Assembly: GCF_030684675.1 (NCBI RefSeq)
Contig: NZ_JAUXXZ010000016.1
Location: 62,001 to 126,000 of the forward strand
From: Daejeonella sp.
GTDB lineage: Bacteria > Bacteroidota > Bacteroidia > Sphingobacteriales > Sphingobacteriaceae
Reading direction: 5' to 3'
Length of the DNA stretch: 64,000 bases
Below, one piece after another: positions 61,750 through 64,000 of this stretch (position 1 is the stretch's first letter; every line of letters starts with the position of its first letter). Made by a program: the position numbers and the translations under genes. Under the pieces are notes generated by a model. It was not told the DNA's origin. It saw only the letters and a list, made by a program, of their open reading frames with translations, and searched no databases.

Positions 61750-63015
61750 ATGCACCGATCAAGCTATCTCATTATAACTGTCATTTTATTTCTCTCAGTC
61801 AATACATTTAGAGTTCAGGCTGAACAATCAAAAATCTTTTCTTTAAACATGAAAGATGCTGAGTTCAGATCCACTGACCCTATTAGTGGAAAACTTCGCA
61901 CAGGGGCTGAACAGATCGACCAATATCTTCCTTATCTTAAAGGAAAGCGGATAGGAATGGTAGTAAATCCAACTTCTGTCATTGGAAATACAACGGTGGT
62001 CGACAGCCTGCTTAAACTTGGAGTTAAGATTGTAAAAATATTTGGACCTGAACACGGCTTTCGTGGTGATGCAAGTGCCGGCGTTAAGGTTGATGATAGT
62101 TTTGATGCTAGAACCGGATTACCTGTAATCTCTTTGTATGGGAAACATTTAAAACCTACAAAAGAAGATATGGATGATGTGGATCTGATGGTCTATGATA
62201 TACAGGATGTGGGCACCAGGTTCTATACCTATATCAATACCCTGCAGCATGTTATGGAAGCCTGCGGAGAGAATAATAAAGAAGTTCTGATCCTTGATCG
62301 CCCCAATCCGAATGGTTTTTATGTTGACGGTCCTGTTCTTGATCCAAGATTGAAGTCGGGAATCGGTTATAATCCAATTCCAATCACACATGGACTTACC
62401 ATTGCAGAATATGCGCAAATGCTTAATGGAGAGGGATGGATGGCAAATAAAGTTAAATGTAAAATTAAGATCATTAAGATCGCGAATTATACCCATGCTA
62501 CACCCTATGTTTTACCGGTTAAACCATCTCCAAACCTGAATACAGGTCAATCTATATTACTTTACCCTTCACTTTGTCTTTTTGAAGGTACAATTATCAG
62601 TCAGGGACGAGGGACTTACTTCCCTTTCACAGTACTCGGCAATCCTGATCTGAATGATAAATATAAATTCTCTTTTATGCCAAAAAGTATAAAAGGAATG
62701 AGTGAAACGCCATTGCATATGAATAAAGATTGCTTTGGAATCGACTTAAGGCAGTATAATACCAATAAGATCAGGAAAGAAGGAAAGATAAACCTTAGCT
62801 GGTTGATAGAACTATATAAAGCCTATCCGTACAAAGAGAAGTTCTTTGATTTCAAACAAAGTAACCAGATGGGTAATTTTGACAAGTTGGCTGGAACTTA
62901 CGACCTCAAACAACAGATCATAGCCGGCAAATCTGAAGAAGAAATCCGCCAAAGCTGGGAACCCGGGCTCTCTCAATATAAGATCATGAGGAAGAAGTAT
63001 TTGCTTTATCAGTAA
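61750..63015 (+). CDS. Exo-beta-N-acetylmuramidase NamZ-like (DUF1343), exported
   Basis: 421 residues from ATG 61750 (TTG 61744 two codons earlier is possible). The signal peptide ends V-Q-A. DUF1343 motifs: G-M-V-V-N-P-T-S, F-G-P-E-H-G-F-R-G-D-A-S-A-G, V-Y-D-I-Q-D-V-G-T-R-F-Y-T-Y, D-R-P-N-P-N-G and F-E-G-T-I-I-S-Q-G-R-G-T. NamZ enzymes (GH171) release terminal MurNAc from peptidoglycan fragments, a step in cell-wall recycling or scavenging. Catalytic residues follow the family pattern. Located 84 bp before fmt. Confidence 0.9.
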   Translation: MHRSSYLIITVILFLSVNTFRVQAEQSKIFSLNMKDAEFRSTDPISGKLRTGAEQIDQYLPYLKGKRIGMVVNPTSVIGNTTVVDSLLKLGVKIVKIFGPEHGFRGDASAGVKVDDSFDARTGLPVISLYGKHLKPTKEDMDDVDLMVYDIQDVGTRFYTYINTLQHVMEACGENNKEVLILDRPNPNGFYVDGPVLDPRLKSGIGYNPIPITHGLTIAEYAQMLNGEGWMANKVKCKIKIIKIANYTHATPYVLPVKPSPNLNTGQSILLYPSLCLFEGTIISQGRGTYFPFTVLGNPDLNDKYKFSFMPKSIKGMSETPLHMNKDCFGIDLRQYNTNKIRKEGKINLSWLIELYKAYPYKEKFFDFKQSNQMGNFDKLAGTYDLKQQIIAGKSEEEIRQSWEPGLSQYKIMRKKYLLYQ

Positions 63016-63048
63016 GGTCGGAAGCCAGAGGTCGGGAGGACTACTTCA

Positions 63049-63098
63049 TACCTCAGTCCTCAGTCCTCATACCTCAAACCTCATACCTCAAACCTCAT
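63049..63098. repeat. Low-complexity CCTCA repeats upstream of fmt
   Basis: Reiterated CCTCAGTCCTCA and ACCTCAAACCTCAT words fill the gap between the NamZ-like gene and fmt. Similar CTCAA-rich DNA occurs at 33415-33455. Confidence 0.6.
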
Positions 63099-63099
63099 T

Positions 63100-64000
63100 A
63101 TGAAAATCATTTTCATGGGCACCCCGGATTTTGCAGTTGCCTCCTTAAGTGCCCTTTTGGATGCTGATTTTGATATTGTAGGAGTTATTACTGCTCCGGA
63201 TAAACCGGCAGGGAGAGGACAAAAGATTAGTGAGTCTGCTGTTAAAAGATTTGCGGTTAAAAAGGGATTGAAGGTTCTTCAGCCGATAAAATTAAAAGAT
63301 CCCGATTTTTTAAAAGAACTTAAATCATTAGACGCTGACATACAGGTAGTTGTAGCATTCAGAATGTTACCTGAATTGGTATGGAATATGCCTCCAAAAG
63401 GTACAATAAACTTACATGCATCCCTCCTGCCCCAGTACCGTGGCGCAGCACCAATCAACTGGGCAATTATTAACGGGGAAAAGCGGACTGGTGTAAGCAC
63501 ATTTTTTCTGAAGCAGGAGATCGATACAGGTGATCTTTTATTTGCTGAAGAGCTTGATATTGAAGATGATGACACAGCCGGTGACCTGCATGACAAATTA
63601 ATGGTAATTGGTGCCGGATTACTGGTAAAAACCCTTAAGGCAATAGAAGCGGGGAAATACAAGGAGGTATCGCAAAACACTCATCAGGAAAATGAGCTTA
63701 AAAAGGCTCCAAAGATTTTCAGGGAAGATTGCCTGATCAAATGGGATCGCCCGGTTAAAGAGGTTTTTAACCTGATCAGGGGATTAAGTCCGCATCCTGC
63801 GGCATTTTGCCACTTACAGGATAAAACATTGAAAATTTATAGCGCGATAGCTGAAAAAAAAGACATAAGCGATAAACCCGGAAGTGTTCTGACGGATAAT
63901 AAAACCTATCTCAAATTTGCCTGCCGCGATGGCTTAATTTCAGTCCTTGAATTACAATTAGAAGGCAAAAAGCGAATGAAAGTCGATGAATTTCTAAGAG
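63100..64000 (+). CDS. fmt: Methionyl-tRNA formyltransferase, 3' truncated by window edge
   Basis: The frame from ATG 63100 is open to the last base (300 codons visible; the family is usually about 310 residues, so little is missing). N-terminal formyltransferase domain: M-K-I-I-F-M-G-T-P-D-F-A, the A-P-D-K-P-A-G-R-G loop, catalytic region I-N-L-H-A-S-L-L-P-Q-Y-R-G-A-A-P-I, then I-D-T-G-D-L. The C-terminal tRNA-binding domain follows from about residue 205. It formylates initiator Met-tRNA using formyl-tetrahydrofolate. Confidence 0.96.
   Translation, partial: MKIIFMGTPDFAVASLSALLDADFDIVGVITAPDKPAGRGQKISESAVKRFAVKKGLKVLQPIKLKDPDFLKELKSLDADIQVVVAFRMLPELVWNMPPKGTINLHASLLPQYRGAAPINWAIINGEKRTGVSTFFLKQEIDTGDLLFAEELDIEDDDTAGDLHDKLMVIGAGLLVKTLKAIEAGKYKEVSQNTHQENELKKAPKIFREDCLIKWDRPVKEVFNLIRGLSPHPAAFCHLQDKTLKIYSAIAEKKDISDKPGSVLTDNKTYLKFACRDGLISVLELQLEGKKRMKVDEFLR

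Overview
The window looks like a chromosomal segment of a Bacteroidota bacterium, most likely family Sphingobacteriaceae (Pedobacter-like). The evidence is AT-rich intergenic DNA, promoters of the type TTG-N19-TAnnTTTG (clearest before both tRNA genes), few obvious Shine-Dalgarno sites, many small SPII lipoproteins, a lipidated TamA homologue (TamL), a type IX secretion 'plug' protein (DUF5103), paired DUF1080 domains and a NamZ muramidase. The family-level placement is inference. There is no rRNA, CRISPR array or complete phage. Two intact tRNA genes are present, Arg(CCG) and Cys(GCA).

Layout. 1-8141 is a co-oriented catabolic cluster: two neutral-ceramidase-like proteins, a lipoprotein TIM-barrel isomerase/epimerase, a polysaccharide deacetylase, then an IlvD/Edd sugar-acid dehydratase, an SDR dehydrogenase and an SMP-30 lactonase. 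The last three can perform consecutive steps of non-phosphorylative sugar oxidation (dehydrogenation, lactone opening, dehydration). 8306-11901 holds ychF, then an intact tRNA-Arg followed by decayed tRNA-Arg copies carrying short GC-rich palindromic inserts. About 2 kb of accessory DNA with a VapC/DUF2281 toxin-antitoxin pair lies between the decayed copies. 11924-19490 contains exported or surface proteins (DUF1080 pair, endonuclease/phosphatase-fold lipoprotein, CBM9-like protein, Tiki/TraB-like protein, patatin with an outer-membrane barrel). 19837-31026 is mostly housekeeping and envelope biogenesis (tamL, TrmH-type methylase, tRNA-Cys, pyrD, ICMT-like methylase, AsmA-like protein, ABC-F). 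31072-41127 mixes the T9SS plug protein, a thioesterase, an EVE protein, a frameshifted helical-repeat gene, DUF2200, penicillin acylase, an esterase and a GAF/HisKA protein. 41128-48624 has holA, an HSDR_N protein, a desaturase, a hybrid sensor kinase and an arsR-arsM pair. 48642-56983 has valS, an M13 peptidase, a CvpA-CAP fusion, rhodanese, mnmD and mazG. 57331-60410 is a five-gene ECF sigma cassette, followed by an FtsX-type permease, a NamZ homologue and the start of fmt at the window edge.

Repeats are the most unusual aspect. (i) Three copies of a 270-430 bp element with about 16-bp terminal inverted repeats look like a MITE. (ii) A short CCCGTCCGAACGG...CCGGGCGGG palindrome has inserted into tRNA-Arg copies and recurs at 42570. 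(iii) A GACAGGGTTT...AAACCCTGTC palindrome supplies the last codons and stops of pyrD, valS and a membrane-protein gene. (iv) Tandem 'GTCATTCCGGAC' and inverted 'TGTCATTGCGAG' repeats lie between genes. The best candidate for an under-described system is the ECF cassette at 57331-60410. Its probable anti-sigma protein is a single chain with a cytoplasmic segment, one inner-membrane helix, a periplasmic linker and a predicted outer-membrane beta-barrel domain, and the operon is preceded by a plausible ECF-type promoter.
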